Of a stretch of 5,173 nucleotides of DNA, positions 1-5,173 are shown one piece after another. The notes under the pieces were generated by a model. The model was given only the letters and a program-made list of their open reading frames with translations. It made no database searches and had not been told where the DNA came from. The stretch lies in assembly GCA_013813075.1 (NCBI GenBank), contig JACCSI010000394.1:1-5173 (forward strand). The letters run 5' to 3'. This stretch comes from Acidobacteriota bacterium. Its GTDB lineage: Bacteria; Acidobacteriota; Vicinamibacteria; Vicinamibacterales; UBA2999. How positions within the stretch are numbered: the first letter of the stretch is position 1; each line of letters opens with the position of its first letter. The position numbers and the translations under genes were made by a program.

Positions 1-182
1 AGGCCCGTCTGGTCACGGTCAACGACCTCTACGCGTTCGAGCCGGGCGTGCAGGTCTCTCTTGATCCGTTCATCGACATCATCGGCCGGAATTTCAAGCA
101 GCCGAAAGAGGGACTGGGTTTCGATAACAGTGAAACCGCGCACATGTGGCGCACGATGATGTATCCGGACAATCCGCTGTGA
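1..182 (+). CDS. 3' end of an unrecognised protein (5'-truncated)
   Basis: The reading frame that starts at base 3 is open from the window edge to the TGA at 180-182 and gives the last 59 residues of a protein. The visible tail is soluble in character, with no membrane segment, and has a mixed composition (LYAFEPGVQV near the start, MWRTMMYPDNPL at the end). Third codon positions are GC-rich, like the genes downstream, which supports real coding. I do not recognise the family. The EPG tripeptide loosely recalls the C-terminal EPG of M24 metallopeptidases (Xaa-Pro aminopeptidases), but the flanking residues do not fit well and I do not assign it. The gene precedes the permease on the same strand by about 100 bases, so co-transcription is possible, although the repeat-bearing gap makes this less certain than for the tighter junctions downstream. 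Confidence 0.7.
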   Translation, partial: ARLVTVNDLYAFEPGVQVSLDPFIDIIGRNFKQPKEGLGFDNSETAHMWRTMMYPDNPL

Positions 183-192
183 GCGGACAGAC

Positions 193-225
193 GTTCAGTT
201 CAAGGTTACAAGTTCAAAGTTCACA
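193..225 (+). repeat. Heptamer repeat array 1 (GTTCAAA-type)
   Basis: Four consecutive 7-bp units occupy 198-225: GTTCAAG, GTTACAA, GTTCAAA, GTTCACA. A partial unit, GTTCA, precedes them at 193-197. The patch is much richer in A and T than the surrounding DNA and starts 11 bases after the upstream stop codon. The consensus is close to GTTCAAA. A second array in the opposite orientation lies at 252-279. Confidence 0.75.
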
Positions 226-238
226 GCAGTCAAGAGTC

Positions 239-243
239 GGAGG
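239..243 (+). promoter_or_regulatory. Shine-Dalgarno-like GGAGG, far from its start codon
   Basis: GGAGG lies between the two heptamer arrays, 38 bases before the ATG at 282, too far for normal initiation. No other good Shine-Dalgarno motif lies closer, because the intervening stretch is mostly the second array. If the 28-bp array (252-279) were absent, GGAGG would sit 10 bases before the ATG, a usable distance. Its role is inferred. Confidence 0.4.
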
Positions 244-251
244 CGGGGGCT

Positions 252-279
252 TTTGCACTTTGTACGTTGCACTTTGCAC
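252..279 (+). repeat. Heptamer repeat array 2 (TTTGCAC-type, inverted relative to array 1)
   Basis: Four consecutive 7-bp units: TTTGCAC, TTTGTAC, GTTGCAC, TTTGCAC. On the opposite strand they read GTGCAAA-like, so both arrays fit a shared consensus near GTNCAAA in opposite orientations. Aligned end to end, array 1 and the reverse complement of array 2 agree at 19 of 28 positions by hand count, so the transcript could form a long imperfect stem with a 26-base loop (226-251). The array ends two bases before the ATG at 282. Confidence 0.75.
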
Positions 280-281
280 TG

Positions 282-1610
282 ATGACATCCCTGACGCGGG
301 CCATCGGTCTGCCCCACGCGACGGCCATCGTCGTGGGGATCATCATTGGCGCCTCCGTGTTCGTGCAGGCATCGGAAATTACCGCGAAGGTGCCGTCGCT
401 GCAGGCTGTCACCCTGGCGTGGGTCACAGCGGGCCTCCTCACTATGGGTGGGGCGCTGGTCTGTGCCGAACTGTCGTCGGCTTTCCCCCGCACCGGCGGC
501 GTCTACGTCTTCCTGCGTGAAACCTACAGCCCCGCCCTTGGCTTTCTCTGGGGCTGGGCGATGTTCTGGAGCATGCACACGGGCATTGCGGCGGCGATTG
601 CCACCGTGTTCGCGCGATACGCCGGGTACTTCGTCCCGATGGGCGACTCGGCACTGCGCGCCGTGGCGGTCGGCGCCATTCTTGTGCTCTCCGCCGTCAA
701 TTACCTCGGCGTCAGGTTCGGTACGCGGGTGCAGACGACCTTTACGGTGGTCAAGGTCCTGGCGGTCCTCGCCATCATCGTCGCCGGCATGGTGCTCGAT
801 CCGGGACCCGCAGTTGCTGCCGGAGGGGACGTTGCTGCCGCATCATTCGGCGCCGGCGATTTTCTACTGGCCGTGGGGGCCGGCCTGTTCGCGTTTGGCG
901 GCTGGCACATGGTTACCTACACCGCGGAGGAAACCAAAGACCCGGAACGCACAATTCCGCGCTCGCTGGTTCTCGGCACGCTGATCGTCACCGCGTGTTA
1001 TGTCGGGCTGAACATTGTCTATCTCTCCGTGTTGCCGATCGACCGTGTCATCGCTTCGTCGCGTGTCGCTGCGGACACCTTCGAGGCGTTGGTCGGGCCA
1101 TGGGGGGGCAGCTTCGTCTCGGCCCTGGTCATGCTCTCCGCGTTCGGTGCGCTCAACGGCGTCATTCTCGCCGGGCCTCGGGTGTATTACTCGATGGCGC
1201 GAGACGGCATGCTCTTCAAGGCCGCCGCCAAAGTGCACCCGCGGCATCACACGCCGGCCCGCGCGATTGTTCTGCAGGGGGTGTGGGCGGCGGTGCTCGT
1301 CCTGACGGGCACGTATCGCGAGCTCTTCACGCGCGTCATTTACACCGAGTGGATTTTCTTCGCGCTGCTGGCGATCGGCATCATCATCCTGCGCCGGCGC
1401 ACCGATTACGCGCCGCAGTGGCGGATGCCGGGCGTTCCGGCCATCCCCATCGTCTTCGCGGTGGTGTCGTTGGCGATCGCGTTCAACCAGATTCGTGTCG
1501 ACCCGCTGAACAGCGCGATCGGTCTGGTGATCGTGTTGGCGGGCCTGCCGGTGTACTGGGTCTGGGGCAGAACGTCGCCGCCGGACGGCCCTGCGATGGG
1601 AGGCACATGA
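282..1610 (+). CDS. APC-superfamily amino acid permease
   Basis: This is a 442-residue integral inner-membrane protein, the usual length for an APC transporter of about 12 helices. Helix 1 carries GIIIGASVFVQ (about residues 19-29), the counterpart of the broken-helix G-x-x-x-G substrate-binding motif. The region from GWHM through EETKDPERTIPRSL (207-229) matches the conserved APC segment around helices 6 to 7. RVYYSMARDGMLF (300-312) followed by VHPRHHTPARAI (318-329) is the family loop before the later helices. LRRRTDYAPQWRMPG (370-384) precedes the last hydrophobic segments. It probably imports an amino acid or related amine by proton or sodium coupling or by exchange; the exact substrate cannot be read. 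I chose ATG 282 because the in-frame TTG at 267 lies inside the repeat array and adds only MHFAL. The stop overlaps the next ATG (ATGA at 1607-1610), suggesting an operon with downstream genes. Confidence 0.9.
   Translation: MTSLTRAIGLPHATAIVVGIIIGASVFVQASEITAKVPSLQAVTLAWVTAGLLTMGGALVCAELSSAFPRTGGVYVFLRETYSPALGFLWGWAMFWSMHTGIAAAIATVFARYAGYFVPMGDSALRAVAVGAILVLSAVNYLGVRFGTRVQTTFTVVKVLAVLAIIVAGMVLDPGPAVAAGGDVAAASFGAGDFLLAVGAGLFAFGGWHMVTYTAEETKDPERTIPRSLVLGTLIVTACYVGLNIVYLSVLPIDRVIASSRVAADTFEALVGPWGGSFVSALVMLSAFGALNGVILAGPRVYYSMARDGMLFKAAAKVHPRHHTPARAIVLQGVWAAVLVLTGTYRELFTRVIYTEWIFFALLAIGIIILRRRTDYAPQWRMPGVPAIPIVFAVVSLAIAFNQIRVDPLNSAIGLVIVLAGLPVYWVWGRTSPPDGPAMGGT
1598..1603 (+). promoter_or_regulatory. 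Shine-Dalgarno site at the permease 3' end
   Basis: GGGAGG lies just before ATGATG (1607-1612), with 3 bases to the first ATG and 6 to the second. It could initiate the 25-codon frame at 1607-1684, or deliver ribosomes to the hydrolase start a little further on. The match is strong, but it lies within the last permease codons, so chance is possible. Confidence 0.35.
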
Positions 1611-1684
1611 TGGCAGCCCTGCCGCGCGGCCCACGGGCGGCGCGGCGCTTTCTGCCCGTCGGGGAGAACGATGCGAGCAGGTGA
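1607..1684 (+). CDS. Possible small ORF (25 aa) between permease and hydrolase
   Basis: The frame starts at the ATG overlapping the permease stop and ends at TGA 1682-1684, three bases before the hydrolase ATG. It encodes MMAALPRGPRAARRFLPVGE followed by NDASR, an arginine-rich peptide with no membrane segment and no recognised domain. A good GGGAGG site precedes it. It is in the same frame as the hydrolase start at 1688, separated from it only by the TGA and one GAC codon, so it could be a translated coupling leader or a decayed N-terminal extension. The hydrolase N-terminus at 1688 already looks complete for its family. The codons are GC-rich, but at this length that is weak evidence, and it may be spacer DNA with a chance start. 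Confidence 0.25.
   Translation: MMAALPRGPRAARRFLPVGENDASR
1621..1646 (+). other. Symmetric GC-rich hairpin in the intergenic junction
   Basis: GCCGCGC (1621-1627) pairs perfectly with GCGCGGC (1640-1646). After one G/G mismatch (1628/1639), GCC (1629-1631) pairs with GGC (1636-1638) around a CACG loop. The structure lies in the short gap between the permease and the hydrolase and is followed by CTTT rather than a U-tract. It is not a convincing intrinsic terminator, but it could act as a processing, stability or attenuation element between the two cistrons. Confidence 0.35.
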
Positions 1685-1685
1685 G
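1679..1685 (+). promoter_or_regulatory. Ribosome binding site for the alpha/beta hydrolase
   Basis: AGGTGAG sits immediately before ATG 1688, with the AGG core 6 bases from the start codon. It supports 1688 over the alternative ATG at 1671, which is in another frame and gives no family-like protein. Confidence 0.45.
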
Positions 1686-1687
1686 AC

Positions 1688-2487
1688 ATGGATAGAGTGG
1701 TCGAGCATCGCGGTTGCACGCTGGCGTATGACCTTTGCGGCAATGGTCCCAATGTGTTGTTCATTCAGGGCGCCGGCGTCCACGGCGCCGGCTGGGAGAC
1801 ACAAGTCACGTCCTTGTCCGCTGACTTCACCTGCTCGACCTTCGACAATCGCGGCATCGGTCGAAGCCAGCCGGCGGTGGCGTCGATGACTCTCGAAGGA
1901 TTGGCGGACGACGCCGCGGCCGTGATGGACGCGGCAGCGTGGGACCGGGCCCATGTCGTGGGGCACTCGATGGGCGGACTCATTGCCGTGTATCTTGCGC
2001 TGGCGGCGCGTCACCGCGTCCGCAGCTTGAGCCTGCTCTGCACCTTTGCTCGCGGCGGAGCGGTGGCGCCGATGCCCCCGCGGATGATCTGGCACGGCGC
2101 GCGATCACGCATCGGCTCTCGCGCCATGCGTCGGAAGGGCTTTCTTGGCTTGCTGCTGCCTCCTGGGGGGTGCCGGGCGCGGACGTCAGCCCTGAGCGGC
2201 TCGCATCGCTGTTTGGCCACGACATTGCGGACCAGCCACCGGCGACGCGGCATCAACTGCGGGCAATGAAGGCTGCGGACGCCTCGCCGAGATTGGGGGA
2301 GTTGGCGACGCTGCCGACCCTGGTCGTGAGCGCCGCGCATGACCCGATTGCACCGCCCAGCGCCGCCCGCGCGCTTGCCGCCGGCATCCCGGGTGCGGTC
2401 TACCGCGAAATCGACGACGCCTCGCATGGACTACCGATTACCCATCCCGTGCGCGTCAACGACCTGTTGCGAACGCATTTCGCCTAA
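1688..2487 (+). pseudogene. Alpha/beta hydrolase, frame broken by a one-base indel
   Basis: The first frame (from ATG 1688) carries the N-terminal half of an alpha/beta hydrolase: the oxyanion-loop segment FIQGAGVHGAGW (residues 25-36), DNRGIGRS (53-60) and the nucleophile elbow GHSMGG with Ser94. It then runs through AMRRKGFLGLLLPPGG and loses all family character. The rest lies in the frame one base back: GADVSPERLASLFGHD, LVVSAAHDPIAPP with the acid Asp219, and DDASHGLPI with His247, ending at TAA 2485-2487. One added G in the G6 run at 2165-2170 joins both halves into a 266-residue protein with a full triad and normal length. Without it, translation ends as a 193-residue product at 2269 that lacks Asp and His. 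Such enzymes cleave esters, amides, lactones or C-C bonds; no signal peptide is visible, so it is probably cytoplasmic. Recent inactivation, a sequencing error or slippage are all possible; the intact codon pattern on both sides argues against old decay. Confidence 0.85.
2165..2170 (+). other. G6 homopolymer at the hydrolase frame break
   Basis: The run is read as GGG GGG in the first frame (CCT GGG GGG TGC). Family-like sequence switches frame here: with seven G it would read P-G-G-V-P-G-A-D-V. This is the simplest position for the missing base. Six G is a typical site for indel errors and for polymerase slippage. Confidence 0.7.
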
Positions 2488-2506
2488 ACTCCCGGTTCGG
2501 GTTTGT

Positions 2507-2512
2507 GGAGGG
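2507..2512 (+). promoter_or_regulatory. Ribosome binding site that selects TTG 2517
   Basis: GGAGGG lies 4 bases before TTG 2517. A GTG at 2505 is in the same frame but would place this site inside the coding region and has no comparable motif before it. TTG 2517 also gives a cleaner signal peptide, starting MTTRLL. Confidence 0.6.
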
Positions 2513-2516
2513 TCCA

Positions 2517-4202
2517 TTGACGACGCGTCTTCTTGCAGCAGTTGCCCTGGCACTCGCAATTGCCACACCGCCCCTTGCCGGTCAGCGTGCGAACGCGGCA
2601 AACGAGGCGGTCGATCACATCTTTGCCAAGTGGACGACAGCGACGCCCGGCTGCGCGGTGGGCATCAGCGTCGACGGACAAACGGCTCTCACGAAGGCGT
2701 ATGGCATGGCGGACCTTGAACACGAGGTCGGGAACACGCCGGAGACGATTTTTGAGGCCGGGTCGGTAGCCAAGCAGTTCACCGCCGCGGCGGTCCTGCT
2801 CCTCGCCCGCGACGGCAAGCTGTCGCTCGATGACGCCGCCCGCAAGTACATCCCGGAGCTGCCGGAGTACAACACGCCTCTGACCATTCGTCACATGCTC
2901 AACCACACGAGCGGTCTGCGCGACTGGGGCAGTGTCGCGGGGATCGCCGGATGGCCGCGCACGACTCGCGCCTACTCGCATGCTCACGTCCTCGATATCG
3001 TGAGCCGCCAGCGCGCGCTCAATTTCATTCCGGGCAGCCGCTGGTCCTACAGCAACACCGGCTTCAACCTGGCAGCGGTACTGGTGTCGCGCGTCAGCGG
3101 GATGTCGTTTGCGGAGTTTTCGCAGCAGCGAATCTTCGGGCCGCTCGGCATGACCCGCACGTCGTGGCGCGACGACCATCGCCGCATCGTCAAAGGCCGC
3201 GCCGTCGCCTATTCGGAAGACGGCGGCGCATATCGCACCCTGATGCCATTTGAGAGCGTCCACGGTAATGGTGGGCTGCTGACGACCGTGGGCGATCTAT
3301 TGACGTGGAATCACAACTTCAGTACGCCCGTCGTCGGCGACGCGGCCTTTGTGCGCGACCAGGAAGCCGCCGGAACGTTCAACGACGGACGGGCGCACGG
3401 ATACGCCCTCGGGCTCATGGTGGGCAAGTTCAAGGGCGTCCGCACGGTGGAACACAGCGGGTCCACTGCGGGGTATCGTGCGCACTTGAGCCGATATCCC
3501 GACGAGGAACTATCGGTGGCTGTGCTTTGTAACGGCAGCAATGGCAACGCCACCGCATATGCGAACGCCGTTGCCGATACGTATCTCGGAGACCGCGCCC
3601 GGCCACCCGTCGAGGCGGCGGCGGCACACGTGCTGACGCCGGAAGAACGTGCGCGCGTCACCGGTCTCTACAAGAGCAGTCTGACCGGTGAGGCCGTGAA
3701 CATCGTCGCCACCGACCTGGGCGTGCGCTTTGAGCGCGGCACGTCGTTTCTGCCGATCTCGGCCACCCGATTTGTCTCGGCGGGCGGCGACACATGGGTG
3801 GTGAACGGCTCTACCGCGCGCCTCACCGATGCGTATGGCTCGGTCGAAAGCTACGAACCCACCCGTGCGGCCGTTCCGACGGCTGCCGAACTGCAGGCGC
3901 TTGCAGGTGTCTACTCCAGCGCGGAGGCCGAGATCACCATTACCGTCGCCGTCGAGAACAGCGAGTTGGTAATCAAGCGCCGACCAGACGCAACGATTCG
4001 CCTGACCCCTCTCTATTCGGATGCGTTCAGCGGTCAGATTGGCACGGTCATCTTCCGACGCGCCGCCAAGCGGGTGACCGGATTGAGTGTCGTCCAGGAC
4101 CGCGTCTGGGACCTGAGATTCGTGCGCGAAGCAGACCGCGCTCGACGTCAGAGCTCGAGCCTCAACAGGTCACCGGAGATCGAGGCACAGGCCAAGCGAT
4201 GA
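2517..4202 (+). CDS. Secreted beta-lactamase-family (S12) serine hydrolase with two C-terminal lipocalin-like modules
   Basis: From TTG 2517 this is a 561-residue protein. Residues 1-27 form a Sec signal peptide (positive start, hydrophobic LLAAVALALAIA, cleavage likely after ANA), so it acts in the periplasm or outside. The S12/class C beta-lactamase fold shows all three motifs: SVAK with nucleophile Ser83 and Lys86, YSN at 178-180, and HSG at 313-315, replacing the KTG of true beta-lactamases. LTIRHMLNHTSGL (122-134) and HGNGGLLTTVGDLLTW (249-264) are family landmarks. The HSG variant is common in D-aminopeptidase-, esterase- and PBP4*-like members, so peptide, amide or ester cleavage is likelier than antibiotic resistance. 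After about residue 370 come two beta-rich modules, each opening with a G-x-Y motif (GLY 383-385, GVY 464-466). The gene begins 29 bases after the broken hydrolase and its stop overlaps the next start (ATGA). The exact substrate is unknown. Confidence 0.9.
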   Translation: MTTRLLAAVALALAIATPPLAGQRANAANEAVDHIFAKWTTATPGCAVGISVDGQTALTKAYGMADLEHEVGNTPETIFEAGSVAKQFTAAAVLLLARDGKLSLDDAARKYIPELPEYNTPLTIRHMLNHTSGLRDWGSVAGIAGWPRTTRAYSHAHVLDIVSRQRALNFIPGSRWSYSNTGFNLAAVLVSRVSGMSFAEFSQQRIFGPLGMTRTSWRDDHRRIVKGRAVAYSEDGGAYRTLMPFESVHGNGGLLTTVGDLLTWNHNFSTPVVGDAAFVRDQEAAGTFNDGRAHGYALGLMVGKFKGVRTVEHSGSTAGYRAHLSRYPDEELSVAVLCNGSNGNATAYANAVADTYLGDRARPPVEAAAAHVLTPEERARVTGLYKSSLTGEAVNIVATDLGVRFERGTSFLPISATRFVSAGGDTWVVNGSTARLTDAYGSVESYEPTRAAVPTAAELQALAGVYSSAEAEITITVAVENSELVIKRRPDATIRLTPLYSDAFSGQIGTVIFRRAAKRVTGLSVVQDRVWDLRFVREADRARRQSSSLNRSPEIEAQAKR

Positions 4203-5173
4203 AACCCTTGACGGTACTGCTGGCGATCATCAGCATGGCCATGAGCGTCGCCGCCCAGTCGTTTCCAGACGGCAATCGACGGACGAAATTGAGCACCGCC
4301 TTTCCGGCCATCGACCAGCAGTTCAACGACTTCGTGCGGCGTGAACATATTCCCGGAGCGGTGTGGGGCATCATCGTCGATGGTGACTTGGCGCATGTGG
4401 GCACGGCCGGACTCCGCGACGTGGCGTCAAAGGCGCCGGTCACCACGGATACCGTCTTTCGCATTGCGTCGATGACGAAAAGTTTCACCGCGATGGCAAT
4501 CATGAAGCTTCGGGAAGAGGGCAAACTGTCCTTGGACGACCCGGCCGAGCGCTACGTCGAGGAATTGAAGTCTCTGAAATACCCGACCAGCGATTCGCCA
4601 CGCTTGACCATTCGCCATCTGTTGTCGCACGCGACAGGATTTCCCGAGGACAACCCGTGGGGAGATCAACAACTGGCCGCCACCGACGAACATCTGTCGG
4701 CCATGATGCGCGCGGGCATCCCGTTTGCGAACACGCCGGGCGTCGCCTACGAGTACTCCAACTACGGCTTTGCCATTCTCGGCCGTATCGTCACCATCGT
4801 GTCGGGGCGTCCCTACCGCGTCTACCTTGCGGACCACATCTTGAAGCCGCTCGGGATGGCATCGACGACGCTGGAACCGACCGAGGTGCCGGTCAATCGC
4901 CTCGCGCATGGCTATCGGTGGGAGGATGAGCACTGGAAGCAGGAGCCGCAGTTGCGCGACGGGGCGTTTGGCGCCATGGGCGGGATGTTGACATCCTTAC
5001 ACGACCTCGCGCGCTACGTCTCGGTGTTCGTGGGCGCATGGCCGCCGCGCGACGGGTTCGAGACGGCGCCGGTCAGCCGCGCCGCGCTGCGCGAAATGCA
5101 GCAGGTGTCGCGGCCACGTCCATCGTCGGTCACTCGGGGGGAGAGCGGTGCGGTGCAGTTGAGTGCCGGGGGC
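4199..5173 (+). CDS. Second secreted beta-lactamase-family (S12) serine hydrolase, 3'-truncated by the window
   Basis: The frame is open from ATG 4199 to the last base and gives 325 residues without a stop. Residues 1-19 (MKPLTVLLAIISMAMSVAA) are a signal peptide, so the enzyme is exported. SMTK places the nucleophile at Ser91 and the lysine at Lys94, and YSN is at 186-188. LTIRHLLSHATGF (136-148), the NTPGVAYEYSNYGF stretch (178-191) and FGAMGGMLTSLHDLARYV are typical of this family. The third motif (HxG or KTG) is not reached, so the protein probably continues by well over 100 residues. It overlaps the previous stop as ATGA, so translation is probably coupled; its only nearby Shine-Dalgarno-like site is a weak GAGG at 4182-4185. 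It shares motifs with the upstream enzyme but is clearly diverged, with a longer insert after the YVEEL segment, so it is an old paralogue rather than a recent duplicate. Confidence 0.9.
   Translation, partial: MKPLTVLLAIISMAMSVAAQSFPDGNRRTKLSTAFPAIDQQFNDFVRREHIPGAVWGIIVDGDLAHVGTAGLRDVASKAPVTTDTVFRIASMTKSFTAMAIMKLREEGKLSLDDPAERYVEELKSLKYPTSDSPRLTIRHLLSHATGFPEDNPWGDQQLAATDEHLSAMMRAGIPFANTPGVAYEYSNYGFAILGRIVTIVSGRPYRVYLADHILKPLGMASTTLEPTEVPVNRLAHGYRWEDEHWKQEPQLRDGAFGAMGGMLTSLHDLARYVSVFVGAWPPRDGFETAPVSRAALREMQQVSRPRPSSVTRGESGAVQLSAGG

Noticed and set aside
267..281. TTG at 267 as the permease start, adding MHFAL
   Set aside because: It lies inside the heptamer array, has no ribosome binding site at a usable distance, and the added residues are simply the translated repeat. 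ATG 282 is the better start.
1102..1108. G7 run in the permease as a second possible frameshift site
   Set aside because: The frame stays intact across it (GPWGGSFV fits a loop of the permease), so no indel is indicated.
864..1634. Long minus-strand open frame of 256 codons opposite the permease
   Set aside because: It is an arginine-, histidine- and aspartate-rich translation typical of the antisense of a GC-rich gene, with no recognisable domain, and lies over a clear permease.
1769..1792. Two direct copies of GGCGCCGGC 15 bp apart, also partly palindromic
   Set aside because: They encode the repeated GAG residues of the oxyanion-loop segment GAGVHGAG, so the coding function and GC-rich codons explain them.
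1671..1889. Alternative plus-strand frame from ATG 1671 with a GGGGAG site upstream
   Set aside because: Its 72-residue translation has no family features and overlaps the motif-rich hydrolase frame.
1406..2095. Minus-strand open frame of 229 codons across the permease-hydrolase junction
   Set aside because: It spans two well-supported genes in antisense and shows only GC-rich shadow composition.
2488..2516. Promoter or terminator between the broken hydrolase and the first S12 gene
   Set aside because: The 29-base gap holds only a ribosome binding site; I see neither a -10/-35 pair nor a stem followed by a T-run.
2484..3263. Long minus-strand open frame of 259 codons opposite the first S12 hydrolase
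   Set aside because: The composition is antisense-like with no family motifs, while the plus strand carries a full set of catalytic motifs.

Overview
The window is high-GC bacterial DNA in which every gene I can support lies on the + strand. It is tightly packed: two of the junctions are ATGA stop/start overlaps and the others are short gaps. The GC-rich third codon positions, secreted serine hydrolases of the beta-lactamase (S12) type next to an APC permease, and a short heptamer-repeat patch upstream of a gene suggest a soil or sediment bacterium, perhaps of the Acidobacteriota (Vicinamibacteria-like). That placement is a guess from style; there is no marker gene here.

Layout: (1) 1-182, the 3' end of an unrecognised gene. 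(2) 183-281, an intergenic leader with two four-unit arrays of a 7-bp repeat in opposite orientation, flanking a GGAGG Shine-Dalgarno-like site. (3) 282-1610, a 12-helix-type APC-superfamily amino acid permease. (4) 1607-1687, a short junction with a possible 25-codon ORF and a symmetric GC-rich hairpin. (5) 1688-2487, an alpha/beta hydrolase whose reading frame is broken at a run of six G (2165-2170); one more G would restore a 266-residue protein with a complete Ser-Asp-His triad. (6) 2517-4202, a secreted S12 serine hydrolase with two tandem C-terminal lipocalin-like modules. (7) 4199-5173, a second secreted S12 serine hydrolase, cut by the window end.

The permease, alpha/beta hydrolase and two S12 enzymes look like one transcription unit. 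A reasonable but unproven reading is scavenging: exported serine hydrolases cleave peptide, amide or ester substrates outside the cytoplasm, the permease imports a released amino acid or amine, and the cytoplasmic hydrolase processes a small ester or amide. I found no RNA gene, CRISPR array, insertion sequence, integrase or convincing terminator. The points most worth a second look are the heptamer arrays that appear to separate a Shine-Dalgarno site from its start codon, and the single-base frame break in the hydrolase. I see no strong evidence for an entirely new biological system.
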